From Collybiopsis luxurians FD-317 M1 (lineage: Eukaryota; Basidiomycota; Agaricomycetes; Agaricales; Omphalotaceae), in NCBI GenBank assembly GCA_000827265.1, contig KN834762.1:746939-810938 (forward strand): a DNA stretch of 64,000 nt. The letters are read 5' to 3'. The translations under genes were made by a program, and so were the position numbers. Within the stretch, counting starts at the first letter, position 1, and each line of letters starts with the position of its first letter. The notes below the pieces were generated by a model, which ran no database searches, was not told the DNA's origin, and saw nothing but the letters and a program-made list of their open reading frames with translations. Below are positions 1-9,213 of the stretch, one piece after another.

Positions 1-335
1 AGCCTTCGCCCACAAGATCGTAAGCTGTGTTTATTGTGGCAAGAATGAACAAAGCTATGATGATTGGAAAGAAGATTTTCTTCACGGAGGGGACATTGAA
101 CTTTCGAGGTAGAATCCATATTGCAAGTCCAAACATCACAGCATAAACTCCTAAAGGTGGGGAGGATCAAATGATGATTATGTGCAGAGAAGTCGGGTCT
201 AGGAAAGGCATTAACCGTAGAGCGCACATTCGGCCTAATAAATGTTGAGCAATGGGGGGCATCCATAAAAAGACAAGCTACACGTACCATAACAACAATG
301 AGTCGAGGAAGCACATAGCTCGTAGGCCCTGGCAT
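1..335 (-). CDS. Seven-TM membrane protein, array copy A (5' end only)
   Basis: The first exons of a gene that leaves the window at base 1. Exon 1 opens with MPGPTSYVLPRLIVVM at complement 335, exon 2 encodes AECALYG, and exon 3 begins the hydrophobic stretch with the PRKF..PSVKK motif found in copies B-D. The same exon sizes and junctions recur in all four copies. I recognise it as a multi-pass membrane protein of an uncharacterised Agaricomycete family; substrate or ligand is unknown. Copy A differs from the others in the first residues (MPGPTSYV instead of MSVPTSYS). Confidence 0.7.
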   Translation of the reverse strand, partial: MPGPTSYVLPRLIVVMVRVACLFMDAPHCSTFIRPNVRSTVNAFPRPDFSAHNHHLILPTFRSLCCDVWTCNMDSTSKVQCPLREENLLSNHHSFVHSCHNKHSLRSCGRR

Positions 336-1210
336 TTGTTAACAGCTGCAGCAATTGTAGAGGAACTATCTAGACCTTCGAATGTGCAAAGGAGAGGAAA
401 CCTGGCAAACACAATGAGGATAGGATGGGGTCAAAAATTCCAATTCATTTGGATATTAGTTCTGTTTAAAGATGAGAACACTGTACAGCCTACATAAGTT
501 AATTATATGCGGTGTGAAAATGGGCTTCCTGGACGAAAACGAACGCATCAAACAATACATATCTACTTGATGGGAAATCTTCTGATTAAAGATTATCGAT
601 TAATGATTGACTGTTGCTGTCTGTCTTTCATCCTTCAATAAGCCTCAAGGCTGGCCATGCTCGTTGACTGACCTCAATTATGCTAGAGGGAAGCTCCACG
701 GCAACCTCTTGCTACCACCTCCTCTCAGTGACCGCTCGGAGAGCCGAATCCAACTATTTATCAAGGATATCGGACAGTGCAGCAAAACATCAACCACTGG
801 CCTCGCATCTCCCTGCTTTGCAACCGACGTGAACCGTGATACACGGGTCTTTTCCCCAGGAAACCCGCTCCTTCCGTCGCTACCTTCGTCGTGTCTCAAC
901 TCCATCACACCGAGTGTTCCTCACTCAGCTCCTTTGTGGTGATATTACACCACGCAGCGAGAATGCTATTGAAACTCTCCAGAATCTCCTTCAGTACACC
1001 CACTGCCAACCTTCAAACCCTTTAACTGGGGTGCAACTTCCCCCAATTTATCTCGCCGTAGATTCCTCTCCCTCATCCCATCTTTTTTTCTGGCTCCGCG
1101 GCGCTGCATTTTGACAACACTGGGATCTTGTTGTCCTACTGCAGAACTTATGCGCGAGCCCAGTGGTCCAGCTGTTCCCACTCAGGACCCCGCTCTGGTG
1201 GAGCCCCTGT
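336..1210. repeat. 5' flank of copy A, duplicated upstream of copy B
   Basis: No gene is supported here. The stretch about 830-1160 aligns by eye with about 4090-4350, which lies at a similar distance upstream of copy B. Both contain the same ordered blocks (gtgtctcaactc, the cactgagtg-type block, ctccttagtgg-type block, cactgggatcttg). The duplication unit that built the array therefore included several hundred bases of 5' flank. ORFs read through this region are not conserved between the two copies. Confidence 0.55.
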
Positions 1211-1293
1211 GACAGACATTGTGCACAATCTGACTGGTGCTACCAAATGAATGTTTGTGCACAATCCTTTGGTTGCACCAGTCGAGGCCACCG
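1211..1293. repeat. Imperfect inverted-repeat element, left of telomere-like tract
   Basis: Bases 1234-1281 form a hairpin with 14-base arms, CTGGTGCTACCAAA and TTTGGTTGCACCAG, that differ at one position. The reverse complement of this segment matches 1591-1650 (ACCAAAGGATTGT.CACAA, then TTTGGTAGCAC), so the two are opposite-orientation copies of one short element. Confidence 0.6.
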
Positions 1294-1320
1294 TAAAATA
1301 GATAAGATTAGATGTAACTA

Positions 1321-1471
1321 CCCCAAACCCTAACCTAACCCTAGCCCTAACCTTCGCGCAAAGTGCGAGCACCCTGCAGGCATCCCTAACCCCTAGCCCA
1401 GCACGCCTTCGGCGCGAGCCTAACCCCTAACCCTAACCATCTAACCACCTAACCACCTACCCGACCCCCCA
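1321..1471. repeat. Interstitial telomere-like (CCCTAA) tract
   Basis: Degenerate tandem runs of ccctaa/cctaacc/cccctaa occur twice (about 1326-1353 and 1383-1470), separated by a GC-rich spacer (cttcgcgcaaagtgcgagc) that recurs in modified form at about 1405. Basidiomycete telomeres are normally TTAGGG repeats, so this is an internal, decayed telomere-like sequence. The composition differs sharply from the AT-richer flanks. Confidence 0.7.
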
Positions 1472-1503
1472 ATAGAGCTATTTGTCTATTTGTTGGCAAT
1501 GTC

Positions 1504-1560
1504 GCAGACAGTTCCCACATGTTAGGGCTAGCAGAGCTAGCCCTAATGGGAACTGCCTGC
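1504..1560. repeat. 57-bp hairpin containing TTAGGG
   Basis: Inner arms TTAGGGCTAGC and GCTAGCCCTAA are perfect around an AGA loop. Outer arms gcagacagttccca and tgggaactgcctgc match at 13 of 14 positions, with four unpaired bases (catg) on the left side. The arms carry the telomere hexamer. Confidence 0.75.
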
Positions 1561-1587
1561 AACATTGCTTGATCTTAGGGTGGTCAC

Positions 1588-1650
1588 CGGTAGTTACCAA
1601 AGGATTGTTCACAATTGTTTGTTTGGTAGCACAAAAGATTGTGAACAATA
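1588..1650. repeat. Imperfect inverted-repeat element, right of telomere-like tract
   Basis: Second copy, in opposite orientation, of the element at 1211-1293. It carries accaaaggattgttcacaa followed by tttggtagcac and a further inverted block, agattgtgaacaat. Confidence 0.55.
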
Positions 1651-1689
1651 ATTGTGGCATTGGGTGTCTGGCGCAGCCGTGCAGCTATC

Positions 1690-1965
1690 CATCTTAGTTC
1701 TTTTTCATGGCGGCTTTTCAGGCTGGCCAATTCAAAGCTTCTTAGGTTCTTGAGTGGAACTCGTGCTTAGTCAGCATTTTAACCGTCGTAATAGAATTTG
1801 AGCTTTCGGCTTCTGTTCCAATTGGCATGTTCCTGCTTTTGAAAATCATCATCATGAACACATTTCCTGATATTGAATTGAAGTTATGAACATGCCACAG
1901 AGTGTAAAGATTAAAGAATGACTTACATAATAGCACTCCGAATTCAGAGGCAGATACCTAGTAAC
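1690..1965. repeat. 3' flank of copy B, duplicated at copy C
   Basis: The sequence 3' of copy B aligns with about 6070-6293 beside copy C: shared blocks include atggcggctttycagg, ccaattcatagcttctta, ggcttctgttcc and gaggcaggtacctagtaac. No coding content is supported. It shows that copies B and C arose by duplication of a segment larger than the gene. Confidence 0.6.
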
Positions 1966-3489
1966 TTAAACAACCTCAGCCAACTTTTTACGGCCATCTT
2001 TGACTAAGTTTGTGCTGGCATCTTGAGCAATGACTCTAGATGATATCAATACTTCATCTTGAAGGACATAGTTTGTGCTTCTCTGAGATTCAGCATGAGG
2101 CGAGAATACAATAGCTGAGTGTCCCATTGTAGACAATGATTGATTGTCATAGGCGCTTCCTAATCCAACTCGTAATGCAATTAGAGTAGGAGCCAAACCC
2201 TGTTATAAGGAGAATATGTTGCAATAGTGACCTGTGGCATTCAAAAGATATGTACTCACAACAGAAATGACCCCTAAGCAGGTGGAATTTGGCACTGTTT
2301 GTGGTGCTTCCATTATAAGATATATCGGATAAATGACTCCAGACTCTATACTGTAAGGTGTAAAGGCTGGATAATTAGTATTCACTATTCAACAGAAGCC
2401 TGTTGCTCCAAACATCACACACACAATAGCAATTATTTTATGATACCAGCGCCGCTGTGATTCTGGCTTTGATCCAAAAGTGTATTCCGCCTGAAGCACT
2501 CTGAATATCCACCACACTCAACCAGCTGATAGAATTTTCTGTCAGAGTAATTATATATGCAGAGAAAGGTAAGGGCATACCAATCAAAAGGGTCATTGTG
2601 ACATTTGCAATGCTGTTCATGATCGCGAAAATCAGAAAAAAAGTTGGGTCCATCCACAGAAAATGTATTGATTGAGATTTATTGTAGTTGTTCAAACCCC
2701 ACGCCCAGAGAAATATGACTGCATCAACGATGCTGAACACTGAAGAGGCAACCGGGTTGGAAATGCATACTTTATTACACTCAAAGACATACCTTTGGCG
2801 ACAAGTACAATCAAAAGTAGAGGGTAAAGAATTTTCTTTCGAAATCCCCAAACCGCGTATACACGATGCAACTATGCAGAATGAGCCCGAGCAACAGCCA
2901 GAACGAAGTGATAAACATCCACATACTAGGATTATGTCTCCTAATACACTTCATAGTATTACATTCAGCTTTTGAGCTGAGTATAGATCAATAACCTTGA
3001 CTCACTCTGAAATGACAAACGTGATTTCATCGATATATCTAGAATATACAGTATTCGTCAACAATAAGTTGAAAAACTACAGATTAGACTTACTGTCCTG
3101 CGACCATCCACATCTTTTCATTGGTATACGGAATGGTGTACAATATGGCATAAGCTTCGCCCACAAGATCATAAGCTATGTTTATTGTAGCGAGGATAAA
3201 CAAAGCAATGATAATTGGAAAAAGGAATTTTTTTACGGAGGGGACGTCAAACTTCCGAGGTAGGATCCGTATTGCAAGTCCAAAAATCACAACGTAGGCT
3301 CCTGAAAATGAGAAGGATCAATGCGTAGAAAAGTCAAATCTAGTACGAAAGGTGCTTACCGTAGAGCACACATTCGACCTGATTTAATGTTAAGCAACGA
3401 GGGATGTTAGAAACATTTTGAAACAGAGAAACTGTGCGTACCATGACAACGATGAGTCGAGGAAGCGAATAGCTTGTAGGAACCGACAT
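1966..3489 (-). CDS. Seven-TM membrane protein, array copy B
   Basis: A spliced gene of about eight exons. Exon 1 starts MSVPTSYSLPRLIVVM at complement 3489 and exon 2 encodes VECVLYG. Exon 3 gives a TM pair with the motifs LPRKFDVPSVKKFLFP and ATINIAYDLVGEAYAIL and ends at AGQ. Later exons give YIDEITFVISE, LGDIILV, RVYAVWGFRKKILYPLL, a helix ending MNSIANVTMTLLIG, RVWWIFRVL, ESGVIYPIYLI and a soluble tail from GLAPTLIALRVGLGSAYDNQS to the stop at 1966. About seven hydrophobic segments and a Ser/Asp-rich cytoplasmic-type tail are visible. The family is common in Agaricomycetes, but I know of no assigned function. Introns are short with GTAAGT/GTATGT donors. I did not find a clear disabling mutation, but one 3' junction (about 2385-2410) was not resolved. 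Confidence 0.7.
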
Positions 3490-4609
3490 TCGTGCTAAAT
3501 TGGAGCAATGTAGCAGAATAGAACTTCACGCTGGCAATGGAGAGGGAAGGGGAGCACGACGAGTCATAGATATTCCTTTCGTTTATTAAAGTACTGCCTC
3601 AGTTGATTATGCGTTGTTGTCGAAGATCTTCGAAGCCAGAACTCACGTCACGCTTGTCAAATGTCTACCAAATGTAGGTATATTAGTCCTCGCTTCAGTC
3701 TTCTGTTGAAAGATTGATGAATGCAATGCTCTTAATTTTACTATTGAATACAATCCATTGGCATGCGCTAGCCGGGATCATCGCCAACCTCGAGCTTATA
3801 CACCATATCAGAAACCCCAGATAAGCACTTGATTCAATGATTGGAGGAAGAATACATCATTTAACTACCAAGGTGTCAGCGAATGGTTGATAGGCTGAAA
3901 AAAGTCATTTTTCGATGGTCGTATAGTAGTCCTGGCGATGCGTTGGTTGATAGAGTTCGGGTTAGCTGCTTCCAGCCGGAGCGATTGCTCTTGATCGGCT
4001 CGCTGTGAAAAAACCTGCGATGAGCTATCGCGTCACATGATGACACCCGAATACCCTAGAAATTAAATTTCGGCTTGTTCTGAATTGCGAAAACATGGGC
4101 TCTGTACCTCTATCGTGTCTAAACTCTGTTACACTGAGTGTCCTTCATCCGGCTCCTTAGTGGCGACGCTATTGAAATTCCCCAGTACTACTGTCACTCG
4201 TCTCAAACTCTCCAACTAGAGCGCAACTGCCTCCAGCCCGTCTCCCCTCATTCTTGTATTCTTCCCAACTCCCCAGCGATGCGTAACCTCAAGTTTATCA
4301 TTTTTCACTGGGATCTTGCTGCCTCACTGCAAAACTTATACGCAAAACCAGAAAGGCTGCCTTGAAAATGGTTAGGTGTGCGATCGAATTCAGGGAGTGA
4401 GGGAGAGCAGTGTAATAGCTAGTTCTTGGGACCGGTACTCATGAAAAGAGGGAGGATGATTTGTCTGTATCTATTCGATGAGGGTAGTCGCGGTCTACCC
4501 TCCCTTTGTGTCGAGCTCGCGTCGTGTGGGCAGAGCCGTGTATCTATCTAAGTATATCGGCCATTGATTGCCGTGGCTCGAGTACCCTAACAAACTCGAG
4601 TTAGAATAC
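3490..4609. other. 5' flank of copy B, no gene
   Basis: Holds the duplicated block 4090-4350 (see 336-1210). The short block gagggaaggggagcacgacgagtc at about 3541-3565 recurs beside the relic copy at about 8440-8463. No ORF has a homologous partner or recognisable domain. Confidence 0.5.
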
Positions 4610-4858
4610 TTAGCAGCAGGCGGATGCACAATCATCTGGCACGCAACTCCAAACCATTTCGTGACAGCCAACAATAGGGCAAGGTTCGATGGTGGGGCAG
4701 CTACACCTCTGTCCAGCAGGACACGCGGAATCGGCATTGGGAGGAAGCTCGTCTCCGACGGCGCAAACTGCCGCACGTTTTGTCAGGGAGCTAGATGTTG
4801 GCGGAGCGGCGAGGACTGTCGCTGCAATGAGGATTAGGAGGGTAACTGCTCTGATCAT
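4610..4858 (-). CDS. Small secreted cysteine-rich protein (82 aa)
   Basis: A single uninterrupted exon. Residues 1-18 form a classical signal peptide (MIRAVTLLILIAATVLAA). A Lys-Arg pair at about 27-28 suits Kex2 processing, and the mature part of about 54 residues holds ten cysteines, including CSC and a C-terminal CC. This architecture fits fungal small secreted proteins, either effector-like or structural. No family could be named, and no toxic or enzymatic role is implied by the sequence. It sits between two members of the membrane-protein array but is unrelated to them. A TATA box lies about 155 bp upstream of the start. Confidence 0.65.
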   Translation of the reverse strand: MIRAVTLLILIAATVLAAPPTSSSLTKRAAVCAVGDELPPNADSACPAGQRCSCPTIEPCPIVGCHEMVWSCVPDDCASACC

Positions 4859-5012
4859 TTATGTGACGGTGGATATACGTTTCGCTGCACAGTCTATGAG
4901 TTAGTTTCTTGTTGTGTATCATTATAGTATGAAGTCAATTTAACTGACCTCTTTCGAGATTAGGAGGTGACGAGTGTGCGCTTTAATGATCTGAGGAGAT
5001 CTTTTCCCTGGC

Positions 5013-5020
5013 TTTATATA
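5013..5020 (-). promoter_or_regulatory. TATA box of the small secreted protein gene
   Basis: On the minus strand this reads TATATAAA, in a GC-moderate context 155 bp before the ATG at 4858, which suits a core promoter with a leader of about 120 bases. Confidence 0.45.
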
Positions 5021-5228
5021 CTATTGAGGAGGCTTGAGGCCATGGCTCGGCAACTTCCCATGAATCAAGTCATTTGTTGCCACTGATGCGCCTTCGTTCC
5101 TTCCTGTTCAAAGAGAAGAGAATGGATTTACTACGGAGGTTTTCTGTTAAAAGACATTTAGATGGCAATCTGTAGGCGTCCCGTTCTGTTTATAAAGTGG
5201 TGGGTCGCTACAATTAACATTAACCCGC

Positions 5229-5645
5229 TTGGCTTGGTGTGCAGGCTACATAACTTTGAGCGAAATGTTTCGGGAAACTGAAGGGAACGGAGACACGGTA
5301 CACCGACAAGAGGCAGCTAGGCAAAACTGCATAGAGTCCATGCAATCAATGCCAACTCAGTCAGAGATTGAAAAATTGATTGTATCAATCTATAGCACAC
5401 TTAGTTTCGGGTTAAACGGCAAGAGTCCGCGCAATCAATACCAACCCATCCAAAAATTGAAAAAAGAGATGTTATCAATTCATAGAGCTGAAACTAAGCG
5501 CACTTACGCTGAAAGAAAGGGAAAGAAAGCCGATTTGTTCGCGAGTGCTGGCGAAACATCAGGAACCAGTCGATTTTATCGCAAGATGTATATCCAAAGA
5601 ATACAACTAGGATACATTAGTGCAAGATACGGAACTGTGGATTAG
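5229..5645 (+). CDS. Hypothetical 138-aa ORF with internal duplication (doubtful)
   Basis: An open frame without known domains, signal peptide or TM segments; it is Lys/Glu/Ser-rich. It contains a direct duplication of about 63 bp (5333-5395 and 5422-5485, both starting agagtcc.gcaatcaat and ending in atag), which explains much of its length. It may be a chance ORF over a repeat. Confidence 0.2.
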   Translation: MAWCAGYITLSEMFRETEGNGDTVHRQEAARQNCIESMQSMPTQSEIEKLIVSIYSTLSFGLNGKSPRNQYQPIQKLKKEMLSIHRAETKRTYAERKGKKADLFASAGETSGTSRFYRKMYIQRIQLGYISARYGTVD

Positions 5646-6293
5646 AGTTAGTACTTCACACATGAATCATAACTCACTAGCCGAAAAAATCTCTCCGTAA
5701 GATATGATTTCAAAGATCGCATAAGAAAGTAGTCTCCTTTAGGCCCCGCCTCAGTGCCCTGTGGTGGACGGTACACATTTCAATTCCCTTTCTTTCCTGC
5801 TCACACCAATGCTTGGTCTGATACAAGGTTGAAAATTGGACGAAGCATTAGTTGACAATGATATGAGATCCAAAGCTATAGCGCTTACAACTCATTCTGT
5901 TGGCCTAGGTTGTCCTGGAAATTTCATCATGTAAGCATAAAATTTGATAGAATTTGAACTTTTCAATGTTGACTGCAGTAGCAGTGGCCTGGCATACTTC
6001 TGAGTCACCGTGGCACGTAATCAGACGCGATTGAAATTCCCAAGTTAAACTATGAACATTGATCTGAAGTAGTTCTGCTTCGTGGCGGCTTTCCAGGCTC
6101 GCCAATTCATAGCTTCTTAAGTTTTGAATGGAACTCTTGCTTGAGCTGGCTTTTCACCTTCCTAGTACAACTCCAGCTCTCAACTTCTGTTCCACTGGGC
6201 GTGTCCTGGCTTTGAAAATCGTAAACGTTAAAGGTCAGTTGATAAGTTTGGTAACATGCAGCACTCCGAATTTAGAGGCAGGTACCTAGTAAC

Positions 6294-7810
6294 TTAAACG
6301 ACTTCAGACAACTTTCCATCTTTGACTGAGGCTGCGCTGGCATCTTCAGGATTGTATCTAGATGATACCAGTGCACTATCAAGGATATGAGCTGTGCTTC
6401 TCTGATAGTCATCGTGAGGCGAGAAAATAATAGCCGAGCGTCCCATTGTAGAGAATGATTGATCGTCGTAGGCGCTTCCTAATCCAACTCGTACTGCGAT
6501 CAGAGTAGGAGCAAGGCCCTGTAGAGTAGAGAATGAGTGACAATCGTGGTCTGTGCAGTCACAAAATTCGTGCTGACAACAGAAATGACCCCCAAGCAAG
6601 TGGAATTAACCAGTACTCCGCACGCTCCCACTATAAGATATATTGGATAAATGACTCCAGACTCTACACTGTAGGGTGCAATTGGAAGGACGGGCAATCA
6701 GTATTCAATATTCGACAGAAGACTCTCCACTCGGATATCGACGCACACAATAGCAACAGTTTTATGATACCAGCGCCGTTGCGGCCCTGGCTTTGATCCA
6801 GAAGGGGTTCCAGCTTGAAGTGCTCTAGACATCCACCATATTCGACTAGCTGATAGAATTATCTGTCAAAGTGGTATTACAGGAAGATAAAGGCGAGGGC
6901 TTACCAATTAAAAGAGTCATCAATATATTTGCAGAGGCATTTACGATCGCGAAACTCGAAAAAAAAACTCGGGCTCATCCACAGAAAGCGTACTGATACG
7001 TATTTATCGTAGTCGCTCAACCCCAATAACCCCCAGAGAGCTATGACTGCCTCGATGATACTGAGTACTGAAGAAGAAACTGAGTTGGAAATGCATCCTC
7101 ATACTACACTCAAAGACACACCTTTTGCGACAAGTACAATCAAGAACGTAGGAAAGGTTATTTTCTTTTGAGATCCCCAAATAGCGTATACTCGATGAAA
7201 CTATAACAAGTGAGCTTGAGCAACTGCCAGTATGGGGCGGTAAACACCTACCAGGACTATGTCACCCAATATGCTTCATAATATTCAATATTACGATTGG
7301 TTTTCGAGCTGAAGATAGGTAAATATTGACTTCAACTCACTCCGAAATGAAGTATGTGATTTCGTCGATACATCTAGTGATATATGCAGTATTTATCAAC
7401 AATGGGTCTGACAACTCAGATTGCTAGACTTACTGTCCGGCGATCATAAATGCCTTTTCATTGGGAAAGGGAATGGTGTATAATATGGCGTAACCCTCGC
7501 CCACAAGATCATAAGCTATGTTGATCGTAGCGAGGACAGATAATGCTATAATGATTGGGAAGAGAAATTTCTTCACGGAGGGGATATCGAACTTCCGAGG
7601 CATGATCCATATCGCAAGCCCAAAAATAACAACATAAACTCCTGAGAGCAGATGATGACTATGCCAAAAATTAATTCCAAGAACGGCGCTGACCATAGAG
7701 TATACATTGTACCTAATTTATACAAGTCGAGCGGCAGTGAATGTTACAAAAGCGAGGCATACCATGACAACAATAAGTCGAGGAAGCGAATAATTTATAG
7801 GAACGGACAT
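6294..7810 (-). CDS. Seven-TM membrane protein, array copy C
   Basis: Same exon plan as copies B and D. The start at complement 7810 gives MSVPINYSLPRLIVVM and exon 2 gives VQCILYG. Exon 3 has the LPRKFDIPSVKKFLFP and ATINIAYDLVGEGYAIL motifs; then come RVYAIWGSQKKITFP, ESGVIYPIYLIVGA and the tail exon GLAPTLIAVRVGLGSAYDDQS, ending at 6294. It is closest to copy B, including a shared 3' flank. The region encoding helices 5-6 (about 6780-7080) has several single-base length differences from copy B that I could not reconcile, so the gene may carry frameshifts. Confidence 0.6.
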
Positions 7811-8246
7811 TCGTTAAATTGCTTTGCTGCAAGGTGGGAGAAGTGGTCTAGAGGTTCACGTTTGCAATCGGGAGGGAGAGTGAATATAATGAGCCGTAGG
7901 CCCATAGATATATATTTTGTTCACGGTATACAGCCTCACTCGAGCCTACTCGCTTCAACCCTCTCTGTCGAAGCGCAGCGAACTTCGTATTCACTGTTGA
8001 TCACAGCATTTTGACAGACTTTGGAAATCCATCCATCACAAACCTATGAGTTACGCTAACCTAGCATAGTTCCGTGTACAAAAACGAAATATAAATAAGG
8101 AAATCACCATGCTTGAGTTGAAAGAAGACAATCAGGGCTCGATTATCCGGTGCGCCAACTGCAGAAGCAACTATGTGCAAGACTCTGGGGAGCGTGAGGT
8201 CAAGGGGGTTCGGCATTGAAATTCGGATGTCATACATTAATCCAAT
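7811..8246. other. 5' flank of copy C, no gene
   Basis: No recognisable gene. AT-rich, with short ORFs lacking any conserved motif. Confidence 0.4.
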
Positions 8247-8400
8247 GTGGCATAACCTTCGCTCACGTGCACAGGGTTATCAGCCAGATTGAATTAGGAC
8301 GAGGACAAACATAGTTAAGTATGATGATTGGACAGAGTAATTGTTCGCGGGAGGGACACGAGGAAGCTTGTAGGAACCGATGTTCATTGGGCCGCAGCAT
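8247..8400 (-). pseudogene. Decayed fragment of a fifth array copy
   Basis: Aligns with exon 3 of copies B/C (caatgtggcataaccttcgctcac, then gaggacaaacat..atgatgattgga and a gaggga block), then jumps directly to the exon 1 sequence (gaggaagcttgtaggaaccga). Exon 2 and both introns, about 170-200 bp, are missing, and many substitutions destroy the frame. The block after it (8440-8480, aacacgacgagtc) matches the 5' flank of copy B, so this is a truncated duplicate rather than a chance match. Confidence 0.65.
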
Positions 8401-9213
8401 TGTGGAGAGATAACCTTTATATAGAGCTTCGCGCTCGCAAAGGAAGGAGGAACACGACGAGTCTGAGTTATTGTTTTCGTTCATCAAGGACAGTCTCATT
8501 TGATACAGGGGACAGAGTTGGGTCATTATGGAGAACTAAGCAAGGAATGTGAGAAAGAAGCTGTGCTGTGCTTGTGTAATGTACATCGCCGGACATCATC
8601 AGTCGAGCAAGTGAAAGCGGATGCTGGATCGCGGTGATGCGGATAATCTGTGACCTAGAGCTGCAGCTCTGCGGCACGGGAGTTCTTCGAACCTTGAGAG
8701 CTGTAAATAAGCCGAACAGATCACTACTCTTCAGACCGTCCTTGGGATTCAACCGGGATTTACCCATTGTACCCATGGCAGCGGCAATCTTTGATAATCT
8801 TCTTTTACTTTGCCTTGACTTGTTTCTAAATTCACTCAAAATAAAGATAATTATCTGTCAATGTTTGTCACAAATGCTGTTGAGTACTGCCATGACCATG
8901 CCGTTGAAAAAGAAGCACTGTGAAGTATTGATAATCAGTAAGAAGAAAGGAAACAAGTGTTGACCAGAACTGGTGTCTGATACAAAAGTGAATCTTGGGG
9001 AAGCAATAACATGAGTCCAGAAGCGATAGCAGTACTTGCATCCCGTTCTGCTGTCCGGACTTTTCTAGGCATGAATAACAAGCGCCTATTCCTTAATAGA
9101 ATCGGCACCGAGTCAGGCTGATATGTCGTACGGGTTCTGAATTAACATAGCGAAATAGCATAGCAAGTAGTACAGTAGGTGAAGTACGTACGAAGAGAGC
9201 GGATCAGCTTTTC
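8401..9213. other. Spacer between relic copy and copy D
   Basis: No gene is supported. Bases about 8980-9060 resemble about 5815-5900 (tgatacaa, gaagca, agcgat/agcta blocks), another trace of segmental duplication of 3' flanks. ORFs read here are short and low-scoring. Confidence 0.35.

Noticed and set aside
4495..4776. 93-aa minus ORF overlapping the cysteine-rich protein
   Set aside because: Overlaps a better-supported frame that has a signal peptide and regular cysteines.
8468..8963. ORFs of 109-123 aa on both strands
   Set aside because: Overlap each other and the flank of the relic array copy; composition and lack of motifs suggest chance.
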